A stretch of 64,000 nt of DNA from Adineta ricciae (Eukaryota; Rotifera; Eurotatoria; Adinetida; Adinetidae), in the NCBI GenBank assembly GCA_905250025.1, contig CAJNOJ010000308.1:52088-116087 (forward strand), given 5' to 3'. Under the pieces are notes generated by a model. That model ran no database searches, was not told the DNA's origin, and saw only the letters and a list, made by a program, of their open reading frames with translations. Shown in pieces: positions 47,187 through 61,338 of this stretch. The position numbers and the translations under genes were made by a program. The first letter of the stretch is position 1. Every line of letters starts with the position of its first letter.

Positions 47187-48813
47187 TTAAGCATGAAAAT
47201 TAACGTCATAAAAATAAACTTTATCGTCTGTACGAATAGTAATCGTATTATCACTAATTAGAGCGATGTTGGACATTCGTCCACGCGGCCAGTCAATTTT
47301 GTCAATCAAAGCACCGTGTTGATCAACGACAAAGACAAAAGTCTCATCGACATTTAATAAAGCCCAGTGAAGATCTGGTAGTGCAACCATTCGCGAGAAA
47401 ATACCTGAATCGACGTGAAGTGGTAATCTATGTAAAATGTTTAACGCAACGTCACGAATTTCGAAACGAAATTTTCGATTCAATGGATTGTTTTCGTCTT
47501 GAATGCACAAACCAATCTGATCGTTGGAATTCAATCGAATACAGGTGATTGCCTCATTGACATGACAAGTCACCGGACTCAACCAACGTTGTTCGGTTTC
47601 CCAAGTACCCATGCGAATCAACTCCACTAAACTCTCTTGTCCCCAATAGGCAATGAACAGTCGATCATGACGACAATCACATCGTCGAAATGCATTGGAT
47701 TGATAAGGTTTAACCTGCGCAATATCTTGGAAATGTTTGGTAACTGGATCAAAAAGAATCAATTTCTTATCCAGAAGCAGAAAGAACTGTTTCGATTCTT
47801 CATACCAAATAATATCCCGAATCTATGAAAAAAGAAAATAGAAAGACGCATGATTTCAATTATCTGTAAGTTAATGTGAAACAATATCTATAGAGTACAT
47901 GCCTATTCATTATGTTGCTACAAAAAAATTGACATGGATGTCAATACTCTCATTCATTTTGATGTCTAAAATACCCAGAAGAGCATCCAAACAAAACAGA
48001 AAGTGTATATCAATGCCAATAGAAACAAAGAAGATTCTCTATTGAGTTACGAATCAATTAAGAAAATGAGAAATCTAATGTGTAACTTACAGCTAAATCA
48101 TAGTGCCATGTCATCGATGCGCCTCGCGTTCCATGACGATCAAATAGTGTTAATAGATTATTTTCATATTCTTGCATGAGCAGATGCTCATTCGAACCGC
48201 CCATAGCCCAATAACTTCCAACTGACGTTCGAGCTGCCGGTTCTCGTATGAGGCGTTCTCCAAGTGCGGTTTGTGCGACATAAATATCAGCTTCTTGAGG
48301 AGAGATTTGGGACGAACCTCGAACAGTGACTTGTTCTCTTGTTGTATTTACTGTTTCCACATCTAGCATTTGTCCTCGATCGTATAACTTAACTAAACGT
48401 AAATCTTTCAATGAACATTCGTATTCTTTTTGTAATTTTTCCAAGCGACTAATGAGATGATCGCGATTTGCTGTTGATATTCCACGAAGATTTGGTGCTT
48501 CGTCATTAAAACATGCCCGATAGCTGTTTATATAAGCATCTAATGAACGTCGAGCTCGATCAGCCGATTTATGTACTTCAGCAACTGTTTCCACCGCCCA
48601 TTTATCAATTTCAGCGTACAATTTCGTTTCTATATGTTCAAATTCATTGAGACATGCTGACAATGGTTGATTCACATCATCAAGATATCTGATAAATGCT
48701 TCACGATGTTGTTCGAAATGATTCCAACAGAAATGATTCTTGCAAGTAACACAAATTGCAATTGATGACACGCTACATTTGCAACACGATGGATGATTGC
48801 TTCGTTCGCCCAT
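47187..48813 (-). CDS. B-box / coiled-coil / beta-propeller-like protein (copy 1)
   Basis: Predicted 452 residues from two exons (48813-48091, 47822-47187). B-box-like zinc ligands are visible in CCKC...CVTCKNHFCWNHFEQH (residues 10-36). A coiled-coil region spans about 55-150 (EFEHIETKLYAEID, RLEKLQKEYECSLKDL). The C-terminal half shows repeated beta-blade-like segments: SYWAMGGSNEHLLMQEYENN, IRDIIWYEESKQFFLLLDKK, ITCIRLNSNDQIGLCIQDE, FSRMVALPDLHWALLNVDET and ALISDNTITIRTDDKVYFYD. This suggests an NHL/WD-like propeller. Such TRIM-like proteins without RING are often numerous in rotifers (background knowledge). The function is unknown. The 268-base intron is long for this region. Confidence 0.8.
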
Positions 48814-49587
48814 CTGACAACTGTCTCACAAAAAGAAACCGATGTGTTTACGTTGAATAGCTTGTTTTTCCTTTGCGCTGAGTATATATATATAACACCG
48901 TTCTGAGTACTCTTTTAACACGACAAGTAAAATAACAAGTGACGTTTCATCATTCCGCGAAAGGGCTTTAACGTGATTGCGTCCTGGTCATGATTCTTTT
49001 TATCGAGTAAAATTAACTGCCAAAAAAAGAAAAACGTCGAGACCATCTTTATATATATATTATCGTCGTCGGGTGTCTTGTTTGAAATGAAAAGTAAAGA
49101 AGGAAGTTTTTAGCTCACAACAAAGAGAAAAAAACCGTATCGAGCTTCATAGTTGTGATCATGCGGATCGAAGCAAATGTAAATGAATAAAGAAGAGAAG
49201 AGAAGAGAAAAACGCGGACGCAAGCAAACACGCAGGACAACATTGAAGAACAACTTGATTTAAACAAACAGTATCATTGTTTCCCTTTAGACGACAATAA
49301 AATATATTTTGTTTTTTAATGTTTTATCACGAAAAGAGTTAGACACGCGCATGCGAACGAAGAAAGAAAAAAAAATAAGAGAGGAGAAGAAATAGAAATA
49401 GACAAAAAAAACATAGTCAGTTGACTTTATACAAAAAGAAAAGAATTTAAATTCGAAAAATGATCAAAAGATCAAATTTCTAGTTAAACGTATGTATATC
49501 AGTGAATGCAAAGAATTCACGCTTGAAATAAGTTTGTTTTTTTTTGAATGTTTAACAGAAAAGAAGACTGTGAAAAAGAATTTCTCT
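48814..49587. other. Spacer B-box/calcineurin (copy 1)
   Basis: 774 bases with the promoter side of the B-box/propeller gene (a TATA-like atatatata run near 48884-48892) and the 3' flank of calcineurin A, including A-rich tracts at 49360-49445. Confidence 0.4.
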
Positions 49588-51484
<1,897 letters not shown>

Positions 51485-51485
51485 N
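51485..51485. other. Ambiguous base at the seam of the tandem copies
   Basis: The only n in the window. The base before it belongs to a calcineurin intron of copy 1; the base after it matches 38902, inside TMEM26 intron 4. It therefore marks the exact joint between the two copies. Confidence 0.97.
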
Positions 51486-51513
51486 CTGAAAATAAATCTG
51501 TTTTTGTTTTTAC

Positions 51514-52656
51514 CAACAATAATTGCGAAAGTTCTTCACGAGTCATTTCACCTTTTGGTAATAACCAACGACTTAAAATAAGTACGAGCAAGGTCATTTG
51601 TTCGATAATCATATGCCATTCTCTGATGGTTAAATGCTTATTTAACTAAAAATAAATAAATCTTTCAGACGTGTCATCCGCAGTTCTAATTCTTTATGCA
51701 ATTCACTATGAATGATAAATAAACGGAAATCAGTTTTTCTTTTCAAGGAAAAAAAAGAATGATGGGTGTTTTGATGACTACTGTCGAGAGGAAATCACAT
51801 ACACATAAAAAGAATTCTCTTGCTTTGAACTGAGACTGTCAGACAAGACTTTGAAATAATCGATGGACTTTACTTTGATTAGAATATCTTGGGTTGTTTT
51901 CAGGACATCGTCTATTGATAGATCGGGCTTTTTTGTTGCAGTTAACATCGTTGAAAGAAGACGCTTTCGCCGCCGTAGATGCTGAAGTTCGTCCGGGAGA
52001 TCTGTTTCATTCGAATGACTTGAATTCTCAACGGAGTCAACTAGATCTGCTAGTGTCGCACTAGTAGATACGCGTTGTTCACGAATCGGCAGTGATATCA
52101 TGGTTTGGTTGGTTATCAACAAGGAATCATAACTTTGATTTAGTTCTAATAACCATATACATGGTACAATAGCACAAAGGTAGGCAAGTGCGGATGGACA
52201 GAACCTTTGCAAAGAGTTTCATTTATGAACACAGGTGATTTCGAAAAAATAAAAATCTTCGCTCACCATTTGTATTCGTATCCTTTCCGTGTGTAAACAG
52301 TCGCATAGGTTTCAATGAGAAGAAAAATGAGTAGTAAAAGTAAATACCAATAGTGTGTCTGATTCGTTTCTTCGACAAGTCGCCAGACAGCAATGATAGT
52401 CGAAAAAATAAATATAAAGCGAACAAACAAAGCTTGAATGATCATACATGATTCTTCAATTAGCTGAAGGAGTTTTTGACATCGTTGGGATGACTGGATT
52501 TTCTTACTTGACAATGAATGACCCGAATCGTGATGATATTCATAGAAATTCTTTTGCTAGGGACAAATTCATTAGATCTGCCATCGAATTTTAAATGCGA
52601 GTTCAACTTACTAGTATATCGATACTATGGCGAACACGTCGTAATGGTGTATGCAT
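51514..52656 (-). pseudogene. TMEM26: TMEM26-like, 5' four exons only (copy 2)
   Basis: Exons 52656-52612, 52556-52267, 52204-51850 and 51645-51514 match copy 1 exons 1-4 with identical lengths (45, 290, 355 and 132 bases) and open frames. The two 3' exons are missing because the sequence jumps at the n into calcineurin intron DNA. As laid out here the gene would be a truncated fragment. If the seam is an assembly join, it is simply an incomplete view of an intact allele. Its ORF shows no decay. Confidence 0.85.
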
Positions 52657-53492
52657 GTTGATAACAAGAGAGTTATAAATAAAATCTGATCGACTGATTT
52701 GTCGTTGGATTTGCAATGCAAAAGAAATCGATTTACACAGAAAATGGAGCAGCATGAAATGATTTGATTGACAAAAGACAAATGAATGCTTACTCTTCGT
52801 TTGTGGATTATTTATTAGATAAAAAGAAATGAAAAATTACAGAAGATATGCTATTCATTCACTGCTCATGTTTTTGCTGGATTTATATATCAGCTTCTCT
52901 TGCACATTGTTGATTTAGCAATAGCGTGACTTTCATTTCATTTTATTTCTCGAGAACCTCTTTGTTTAGCGTTGAAAAACGATTTCATACGGGTTTGATT
53001 GAACATTTGCTTCCTAATCCGCTTTTTGCATTCGTATTTTATCGTTTTTATCGCTACCTAAAATTGCAAATCGTTACCTTTCGATACATCGATCTGTCGT
53101 GGTCAAATGTGTGGTGACAGAAAAGATTCTATGGGAAGAAAAGAAAGGTCAATAAGAACAAAAATCAACTTATGGTTTCTTGTATACGCCGTCGGCCATT
53201 TCCTGCGCGTTCGACTTTCTTTCTCTTTCTCCGAAGAAAATTAAAATGAAGAAAACAAATGAAAAGTATAGAATTGATCAGATATTTGTTTTACCCAGCC
53301 ATGTCCTTATCACCAGGAGTTTGATAACAATCGGTTTTCTTTAGGCACATCGCCTAGAATTTTCTAGATATTCGCACGGATTTATTATACACTACAACAT
53401 ATCTGATAAAGTTACGAAAAGAAAAACGAAAAACAAGAAAGTTCATTCACCGAATGACACAAATGTTTGTTTGTTTGTTTCGAATGACTTAC
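52657..53492. other. Spacer TMEM26/hypothetical gene (copy 2)
   Basis: Counterpart of 40072-40916. Diverged in its left part and nearly identical from about 53257 on. No additional gene. Confidence 0.4.
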
Positions 53493-54019
53493 ATCATGTA
53501 GATAACAATTGCCGTATCGTGATCATCGACAGTACTAAAGTTCATATGTATAGAACTGAAGTGTCCAAAGAAAAAAAAGCAAAAATTGTCTTTTTCTATT
53601 TTTTCTCAATACCTGGAGATGAGCTTCACTGAATTTAATTCACGCAGAAATTGTAAAACATCGCTATCGTTTGTAATATCATAACATTTATCCATGAGAC
53701 TCTTCGACTTTTTGGTCAGGGGCTTCATTTCATTGTCGTTATCTGTACATGACTTTCGTTTGCTGGTCTCGCTGGTCAGCGATGAGTGATACGTGGACAC
53801 TTGATTAGAAGAATAAGAACAATCAGAATCTAGTAAATCACATACGAGTGCATAGGTTCGATTGAGTAAAACTTGTTTGTATAAAACTTGCGAACGTTGT
53901 CGACGCAGTTGTTTTTGTTTTGTTGTTGTTAAATCGAGTACATTTTGTGCTTCGGAGTAGTCAATATGAGAGACAAAGAGATTGGAAGAGAACGATAAAC
54001 ATTCGTTTTGTTGGGGCAT
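53493..54019 (-). CDS. Hypothetical nuclear-type protein, 3' end unresolved (copy 2)
   Basis: Exon 1 54019-53613 and exon 2 53534-53493, with the same lengths and phases as copy 1 (407 and 42 bases). Protein changes seen in exon 1 include PN to SN and V to L near residue 14, S to T in SSLSSETS, A to T in KPLAKK and T to I near the end. The frame is kept, supporting a coding gene. Terminal exon ambiguous, as in copy 1. Confidence 0.6.
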
Positions 54020-54551
54020 TTTCGATTGTCGATTTAGTGATGAATGTCAACGAGAAGATAGAACATAGCAACAAACGCGCATTGACGAAATGAGCCTATT
54101 TGTTTGAAATGAAAGACATCGTCATGGAGGGCCTATAATTAACATGGCGACTAGAGAACCTTTTTGTAAGTCCAAAAGACAATAAGAATAAATTAATTAT
54201 ATAAATTTTTACGTTCTTCAAATAAGTTCATCATCATTTTCGATGAATTTTCATATCGAGCGCCATCTGTCGAGAGTGTCATTAAAATTAGATGTCGAGT
54301 TCACTGTTTACTTTTTAAACATTACATGAGTTTTTATAAGATTTATTCATTGCGATGGGAAAATTTTCATTCGAAATTTTTGTTACGGATAATCCCAGAA
54401 CCAATGGTTGTAAGCAACATCAGCTCGATACTGTTTGACGTATAACATAACATAATATAATAACAAATGATAACGAAATCAGACGAAAACATACATCGTA
54501 TATATAACGCAATGTTTTCGCAGTAAACTTGATCGACAATCACTTCTGATA
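54020..54551. other. Divergent promoter region hypothetical/DNAJB9 (copy 2)
   Basis: 532 bases, counterpart of 41446-41985 with several substitutions and small indels. Confidence 0.4.
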
Positions 54552-55205
54552 ATGGACACTGGCATATGGATACATCTTCTTACTTTACTCAGTTCTTTGA
54601 TAATTGTCGCAGGAAAAGACTACTATGAACTCTTAGGTGTTAAACGAGATGCTACAGATAAAGAAATCAAACGTCGATTTCGTCAATTAGGTATGAAGCC
54701 TGGAATTTCTTTTTTCATTAAATTACTGGATTCTACTTTGTTCGTAGCTTTACAATATCATCCAGATAAAAACAGAGATCCTAAAGCTGAAGAAACCTTC
54801 CGTGCAATATCAGAAGCATACGATGTTTTAATTGATCCGAAAAAGCGTCAGCAATACAACGCACAAGGACATGAATTCTATACATCTTCAGTGGATCCAA
54901 ATAGTTTTTCCAGTTTTCATTTCAATATGAATGATTTCAACCGACATTTCGATACTGAATCATATTTTTCTTCGTATGATGAACACGATTCATTTGGTTT
55001 TCCTTTTGATTCCATGTTTGATGAACATGATGGCGAAGCAGCTTACTTCACTGACGGAAATCATTATGAGTTCGCTGATTTCTTCGGTGGTTTCGATGGA
55101 GGTGAAAGCATACACATGCATACACCTGGATCTTCGCAACAAAATTGTCACACAGTAACAAGACGAGAAGGCAATTCAATATCCACTTTTACCGAGTGCT
55201 ATTAA
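54552..55205 (+). CDS. DNAJB9: DNAJB9/ERdj4-like ER J-protein (copy 2)
   Basis: Exons 54552-54690 and 54748-55205 give the same 198-residue protein plan as copy 1: signal peptide, J domain with HPD in QYHPDKN, Phe/Asp-rich middle, and C-terminal [18 protein letters not shown] (Arg to His after the Cys relative to copy 1). The intron is 57 bases, a multiple of three, and has no in-frame stop. An unspliced transcript would therefore encode a 217-residue protein with 19 extra residues just before the HPD loop. Splice signals (GTATG...TTCGTAG) look intact, so the spliced form is assumed. Confidence 0.9.
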   Translation: MDTGIWIHLLTLLSSLIIVAGKDYYELLGVKRDATDKEIKRRFRQLGMKPGISFFIKLLDSTLFVALQYHPDKNRDPKAEETFRAISEAYDVLIDPKKRQQYNAQGHEFYTSSVDPNSFSSFHFNMNDFNRHFDTESYFSSYDEHDSFGFPFDSMFDEHDGEAAYFTDGNHYEFADFFGGFDGGESIHMHTPGSSQQNCHTVTRREGNSISTFTECY

Positions 55206-55579
55206 ATTCGACTTCATTAATTGTATTCTATTTCTCTATTTTATTTTGTAAAGATTATTTGTCTATAGGATGAATACACCTTCCGTTCTTCATCACAGTT
55301 TTCGCATTTCTTTTTTCGAAGAGTAACATCTGAAATCTTGTAGCAGGTTTTTAATGTCAAATAAAACTTCCAAGTCACGAGTTTTATACATAACATTTCG
55401 AAAATGTTTTGTGCGGAAAGCAATGCTATAGATCCGTTGTTAAGCTTTGGAAATAAGAAGAAGCAACAGATGAAGGCAACAAAAAACTCGAATGATTTAA
55501 ACACGACAAAAGGATTAGAAGAGGATTAACGAGTATCAATTGATGAAAAATAAAAAGTTACTCACAGTGCTGAAAAAGT
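55206..55579. other. Convergent spacer (copy 2)
   Basis: 374 bases, counterpart of 42641-43029 with a deletion of about 16 bases. No gene seen. Confidence 0.4.
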
Positions 55580-56107
55580 TTATTTTTTCGTTTTACTGGG
55601 TGTAGACGGAAATTGGAGCGACATCGACCTGTTGAAAGCTGTTGAATAATTTGATGAGGGTGACGTCGGTGGTGGCCCGTACATATATCGATGTTTTTGC
55701 TTTTTATACAAATTATTAGTTTGTTGTTGATGCCAGTTCTGCATACGTTCTGCATGAGTCATTGGTATGCAAAGTATAGTCGAAATTGAAGTGGTATTTG
55801 ATATCGGAGTTTCGGGCGAAGAATCCTGCGAGTCAGGCGAACTGTTTAACATTTGTGAACGGGAGAGAACATAACTTTCAGCTGCACTTTGCTGATAGTT
55901 ATTACTTGGGGTGATAGGTAGTACCAAATGATGACGTGGTTTGGATTCTTTTTTAATCGAAGATTTAGCATCGTTCGCGGAACTAGGCTCTTTTCTAAAT
56001 ATTGAAGGAGATTTTTCATTTGCCAAAAGAAAACCACATAACAAGCTCACTTACGAAGATACATTCTGTTTTATTGCACGCAGAAGCTTTGTAGTTTGCT
56101 GTGCCAT
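55580..56107 (-). CDS. Hypothetical disordered protein (copy 2)
   Basis: Exons 56107-56055 and 55994-55580 with the same lengths as copy 1, 155 residues. Differences cluster in the first 35 residues (HISTNDVTP to PSSANDAKS) and the last 15. The MQNWHQQQTNNLYKK and YMYGPPPTSPSSNYS blocks are unchanged, which marks them as the constrained parts. No known domain. Confidence 0.65.
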
Positions 56108-57899
56108 CAGCTTGATGTATCGTTAAAAGTGAGTCAATATTAGCGAACTCTATACTTCTTTTGGCGGTGATCGAAAAAGAATTGAATACATCGTTTTTTA
56201 ATGTTGACGATACCACCCACAATGAAGAACCAGCCGGTAATTTCGCTGCAACGATATGTTAATTCGATGAAGTATTAAATATTTGTAAATACAATCGAAA
56301 ATATGTTTGCGTAATACAGGCTTGTATCTACACCAGAAGAAGAAGAAGGAAAAAAAACGAGTCGTAATCAATAGAGCAATATTTACATTTGATCTTTATA
56401 CTTGCTCTGCCGACGTAGTCAACTATGCAGTATCGCTCGTTCTATCTACTTGATTTATATTCACAGTTGATTATCTAAATAACTATCATTGGTTCTTTCA
56501 GGCATGAGTATGTTGACGTATACAACAATGATAATATTGTTTTTTGTTCCATGATAATGAGCAATATTTACACATGTGTCATGTTATTATTCATTGAAAT
56601 GTTTTTCTTTTAAAATTTTTTTATTTTTCACAGGATGGCGAAGTATGATATTTGCCCACAAGTAATGACTGAAATGTGTTTTGGTTGCATAAATTGGATA
56701 AACATAAAGTGCCGTAGTAAGAATGACAGCTAAGTAAATAGTGAAAAATGAGTTTTACCACTAGACTAATTGACGGTAGAGGACGATGAAAAAAAGTACT
56801 TGGTGTCCGACAAAAGTAGTCTGTTGTCTGCTGTGCGAAAAAACGTAACAGTATGTAAGCAAAATGTTATTTATTGTTTTCTTTTTAGCGAACGACACTA
56901 CTCAAGCGAATTAAAGAAAATCACGCTTATAATTGCCAACAACGAAGAAAATCAACATTCATATTCAACCAATACTAACAGGTAAAGTCATCGATATATT
57001 GACACATCGAAAGATTTATAATGAGACACTTTTTTACCGCTCCTCATTCTCATGAATGTAGGTTGCTCATCTCTCTCTCTCTCTCTCTGCTCAGGTGATT
57101 ATACCTAAATGGTTTTCAGCAATAAAAACTCTTAATTGACTCGTATCCTTGTTCTGTCAGTATTAGATTTTCTTTCCTGTTCCAGTCTCTCCGATGTTGT
57201 CATTTTCAATCATCAATTACAACGTATTTTAAGAGATCCGACTTCATTGGTAGTACATATTCTTTAATAAAGGAGTACTTTACATGCGCATAATTTATTG
57301 ACTGATAGCTACCATCCTAATAGAAGAAACAGTTTTCACTGTGCAGATTTGGTTTTATCTGAAAAGTGTGTCAGTCGAGAGGAAACATATCAGTGTACCA
57401 ACGGTTGTATTATTGTATATTGTGTGATTCGATATGCATAAGAAGAGATGATTATAGCAAAGTATTTACATAGAATATGTAAAACATATTGACAAATTGT
57501 TAAGAATATACTTTCATTCTCAAATCGGCATCTGCATTTGTAAGAAAATGAACTCATCAATCACATCCCATCTCATTGATTCTCATTCTCCTCTCGCTTT
57601 CGACATTTGACTAGTTAATCGCATTCCTATGAGTTAACATTTGTTTTCTTTTCGAATACCTACTTCGTTCGTGTCTACGTTTCTTGAATATTTTATTTAA
57701 TTGTTCTTACTCTAGTTGTTCTGTTCGTGGCGCAACGTTCTGTTTTTTTTCCTTATTCTTGCCAACCATTTTTTTTTCTCCGTTGAATACAGATCAATTT
57801 GTAGCAAAGAAAAGAACAGCTTGGCAACCTTTTTTCAAAACAATTCTGTTCGTTTCAGTTCGCACGAAAATTACACCTCCATTCTCATCATCATCAATT
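56108..57899. other. Spacer (copy 2)
   Basis: Counterpart of 43558-45331. Includes a CT microsatellite near 57072-57088 that is shorter in copy 1. The leader of the B-box/SPRY gene happens to be open in frame from 57684, unlike copy 1. Confidence 0.4.
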
Positions 57900-59195
57900 A
57901 TGAACGATGCAATAATACAGTTCTGTAGTACATGTAAAGAACTTGCTGGATTCTATTGCAATGGCTGCAATAAAATCTTTTGCCAGCCACATGCGGATGA
58001 ACATCGGCAATCGCTTTATGAACAATTTGATTGGTTAGCAGTCGATCATGACGATTTAGTTCAAAAGTTGAACCAAACATCTACAATCATGCAAAGAAAA
58101 CATCCATCAAGGCGAATTATCGATAAATGGGAGGAAGAATCTATAGAACAAATTCGACAAACGGCGAATGAAGCTCGACATGCACTTATGGACGTCTTTA
58201 AACTTCATTTGAGTCAATTGAGAGAGAAATTAAAATTACTCACCGACGACCTAAATCAAATATATGAAAATCAAGAAAAAACATTCGATGAAAGAAATAT
58301 CAAACAATGGGCAACAGATTTACGCAATATCAAACAAGATTTTCTCACAACACCCGCGTTCACCGTGCGTATTCATGGAAACAAGCCTGTTGTGATGCCA
58401 ATTATCAAAATTCAACCCGAACGAACATATCTCACTCCAACGACGCCATCTCAGAAGCCAGCAGGTTTAATCTCAATCAAATCATCTCAAACAACAAATC
58501 CATTCGAAGCTCTGTTCCATTCGACACAATCACAAAAACCTATCGATCATCCTCCAAGTTCTCCTTTACAAAAAGATGATCGATTTCATTCCAAATCCAA
58601 TCATGTGAAAATTCTTGATTACGGTCAATTAATTATTCATGATTCAACTAATGAAGATGCATCCATTCTTGGTTTAAATGAATATTCTCATGGTGCACAT
58701 AGACTTTTCTTCCGTATCGAAAGGCTACCTGTCAACGAGTGGATTTTCTTCGGCATCATGTCGAAACATGGCACATTCAGTCAAAAAGCACACACCGATA
58801 CATCTGCTCACGGTTGGACAGGATACAACAATGTTTACATCCATGGCAAATCCATGCCTGTTCTCAACGGATATCTCAGTAATATGCAAGTAAATGACTT
58901 TGTTGAATTAACAATTGATTGTGATCGAGAAACACTTCATCTTTGGCATTCACGACAAATGTATAAGAATAAACTTCCTATTGATAGACGTACATGTCCT
59001 TTTCCATGGCAATTTTTAATTAGTTGCCACAATGCCAATGCTTCCGTGCGTCTCTTACCGTTGTCGATTGGTTCAATCATCAAACTTGAACAAGACAAAT
59101 TAAATCAGAAAATGAAAATCAAAGAAATTGAATTTCCCAAGCGAAAAGATTCGTTAACCGTTCAACAGAAATCGAGTTCCGCAGAAATTATCTAA
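57900..59195 (+). CDS. B-box / coiled-coil / SPRY-like protein (copy 2)
   Basis: 431 residues, intronless, same length as copy 1 and about 95 percent identical by eye (about 21 changes). All seven putative zinc ligands of the B-box and the SPRY-like core (GWTGYNNVYIHG, NDFVELTIDCD) are kept. Notable changes are S to P in CQSHAD/CQPHAD, E to A in HGEHR and Y to H in TLYLW. The open frame extends 72 codons upstream, but copy 1 is not open there, so the ATG at 57900 is used. Confidence 0.85.
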   Translation: MNDAIIQFCSTCKELAGFYCNGCNKIFCQPHADEHRQSLYEQFDWLAVDHDDLVQKLNQTSTIMQRKHPSRRIIDKWEEESIEQIRQTANEARHALMDVFKLHLSQLREKLKLLTDDLNQIYENQEKTFDERNIKQWATDLRNIKQDFLTTPAFTVRIHGNKPVVMPIIKIQPERTYLTPTTPSQKPAGLISIKSSQTTNPFEALFHSTQSQKPIDHPPSSPLQKDDRFHSKSNHVKILDYGQLIIHDSTNEDASILGLNEYSHGAHRLFFRIERLPVNEWIFFGIMSKHGTFSQKAHTDTSAHGWTGYNNVYIHGKSMPVLNGYLSNMQVNDFVELTIDCDRETLHLWHSRQMYKNKLPIDRRTCPFPWQFLISCHNANASVRLLPLSIGSIIKLEQDKLNQKMKIKEIEFPKRKDSLTVQQKSSSAEII

Positions 59196-59712
59196 CAAAC
59201 CTTTCACATTTATTGTTCACATATGTGCCCTTTGCGTCATGTACTTGTTTTCCTTTTCCTATTCTCAATAGTAAATAAAACATCTCGATGGTTCAAACAA
59301 GGAAAAAAAAAGTCATTGTTTGATGCATGGTGTCGTGCGCACACTGTTCATTATCGTCACATACGATGGCGGTGATTGTTCGATCGAAGTTGATGGCCAT
59401 GTCGTTTAACAAGGTCGTTGTTGATGATGTGTTTCAGTGATAAGGGACGACTAACATGTAGGGTAATATGAACCAATAGGTCAACGATAACGAAAGTATC
59501 GTTTCTAACGGGAAAAGTGGGGGTCCAACGAGATTCGATGGAGTTTCGTTGTGGAAAAGAAGTGGGAACGTTGATGAGGCTGATGTCTCTTCAATTTCGT
59601 ACACGAGATATTCCATTTTCTTGCTCTCGCTTACTCAAAAAGAACACTTAATGTTCAACATTTGACTGAAATAATGAAATTCTCTTAGATAAATGCAGCA
59701 ACATACGATTTA
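59196..59712. other. Convergent spacer between B-box genes (copy 2)
   Basis: 517 bases, with a locally unrelated patch at about 59506-59551 relative to copy 1. Confidence 0.4.
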
Positions 59713-61338
59713 TTAAGCATGAAAATTCACGTCATAAAAATAAACTTTATCATCTGTACGAATAGCAATCGTATTATCATTGATTAAAGCAATGTTGGAC
59801 ATGCGTCCACGCGGCCAGTCAATCTTGTCGATCAAAGCGCCGTGTTGATCAACGACAAAGACAAAAGTCTCATCGACATTTAATAGAGCCCAGTGAAGAT
59901 CTGGTAGTGCAACCATTCGTGAGAAAATACCTGAATCAACGTGAAGTGGTAATCTATGTAAAATATTTAACGCAAGGTCGCGAATTTCGAAGCGAAATTT
60001 TCGATTCAATGGATTGTTTTCATCTTGAATGCACAAACCGAGCCGATCGTTGGAATTCAATCGAATACAGGTGATTAACTCATTGGCATGACAAGTCACC
60101 GGACTTAACCAACGTTGTTCGGTTTCCCAAGTGCCCATGCGAATCAATTCCACTAAACTTTCTTGTCCCCAGTAGGCAATGAACAGTCGACCGTGACGAC
60201 AATCACATCGTCGAAATGCATTGGATTGATAAGGTTTAACCTGCGCAATATCTTGGAAATGTTTAGTAACTGGATCGAAAAGAATCAGTTTCTTATCCAG
60301 AAGCAGAAAGAACTGTTTCGATTCTTCATACCAGACAATATCCCGAATCTATGAAAAAGAAAATAGAAAGACGTATGACCTCGATTATCTGTAAGTTAAT
60401 GTAAAACAGTATCTATAGAGTACATGTCTATTTATTATGTTGCTACAAAAAAAATGACATCGACGTCAATATTCTCATTCATTTTGATGTCTAAAATACC
60501 CAGAAGAGCATCGAAATAAAACAGAAAGTGTATATCAATGCCAATGGAAACAAAGAGAACTCTCTATTGAGTTACGAATCAATTAAGAAAATGAGAAATC
60601 TAGTGTGTAACTTACAGCTAAATCATAGTGCCATGTCATCGATGCGCCTCGCGTTCCACGACCATCAAATAGTGTTAATAGGTTATTTTCATATTCTTGC
60701 AAGAGTAAATGCTCATTCGAACCACCCATAGCCCAATAACTTCCAACTGATGCTCGAGCTGCCGGTTCTCGTATGAGACGTTCTCCAAGTGCGGTTTGTG
60801 CAACATAAATATCAGCTTCTTGAGGAGAGATTTGGGAAGAACCTCGAGCAGTGGCTTGTTCTCTTGTTGGATTTACTGCTTCCACATCTAGCATTTGCCC
60901 TCGATCGTATAACTTAACTAAACGTAAATCTTTCAATGAACATTCGTATTCTTTCTGTAATTTTTCCAAGCGACTAATGAGATCATCACGATTTCCTATT
61001 GATGTTCCACGAAGATTTGATGCTTCGTCATTAAAACATGCCCGATAACTGTTTATATAAGCATCTAATGAACGTCGAGCTCGATCAGCCGATTTATGTA
61101 CTTCAGCAACCGTTTCCACCACCCATTGATCAATTTCAGCGTACAATTTCGTTTCTATATGTTCAAATTCATTCAGACATACTGACAATGGTTGATTCAC
61201 ATCATCAAGATATCTGATAAATGCTTCACGATGTTGTTCGAAGTGATTCCAGCAGAAATGATTCTTGCAAGTAACACAAATTGCAATTGATGACACGCTA
61301 CATTTGCAACACGATGGATGACTGCTTCGTTCGCCCAT
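59713..61338 (-). CDS. B-box / coiled-coil / beta-propeller-like protein (copy 2)
   Basis: Exons 61338-60616 and 60348-59713 (723 and 636 bases, identical to copy 1), 452 residues. Zinc ligands, the coiled coil and blade-like segments are all retained. Changes include D to G in HGTRG context, V to A and T to A in the linker (VRGSSQ/ARGSSQ), and C-terminal NELITC for NEAITC. Fully open frame. Confidence 0.8.

Noticed and set aside
57684-57899. 72-codon N-terminal extension of the B-box/SPRY gene in copy 2
   Set aside because: Not open in copy 1 and without B-box family similarity; best read as a 5' leader.
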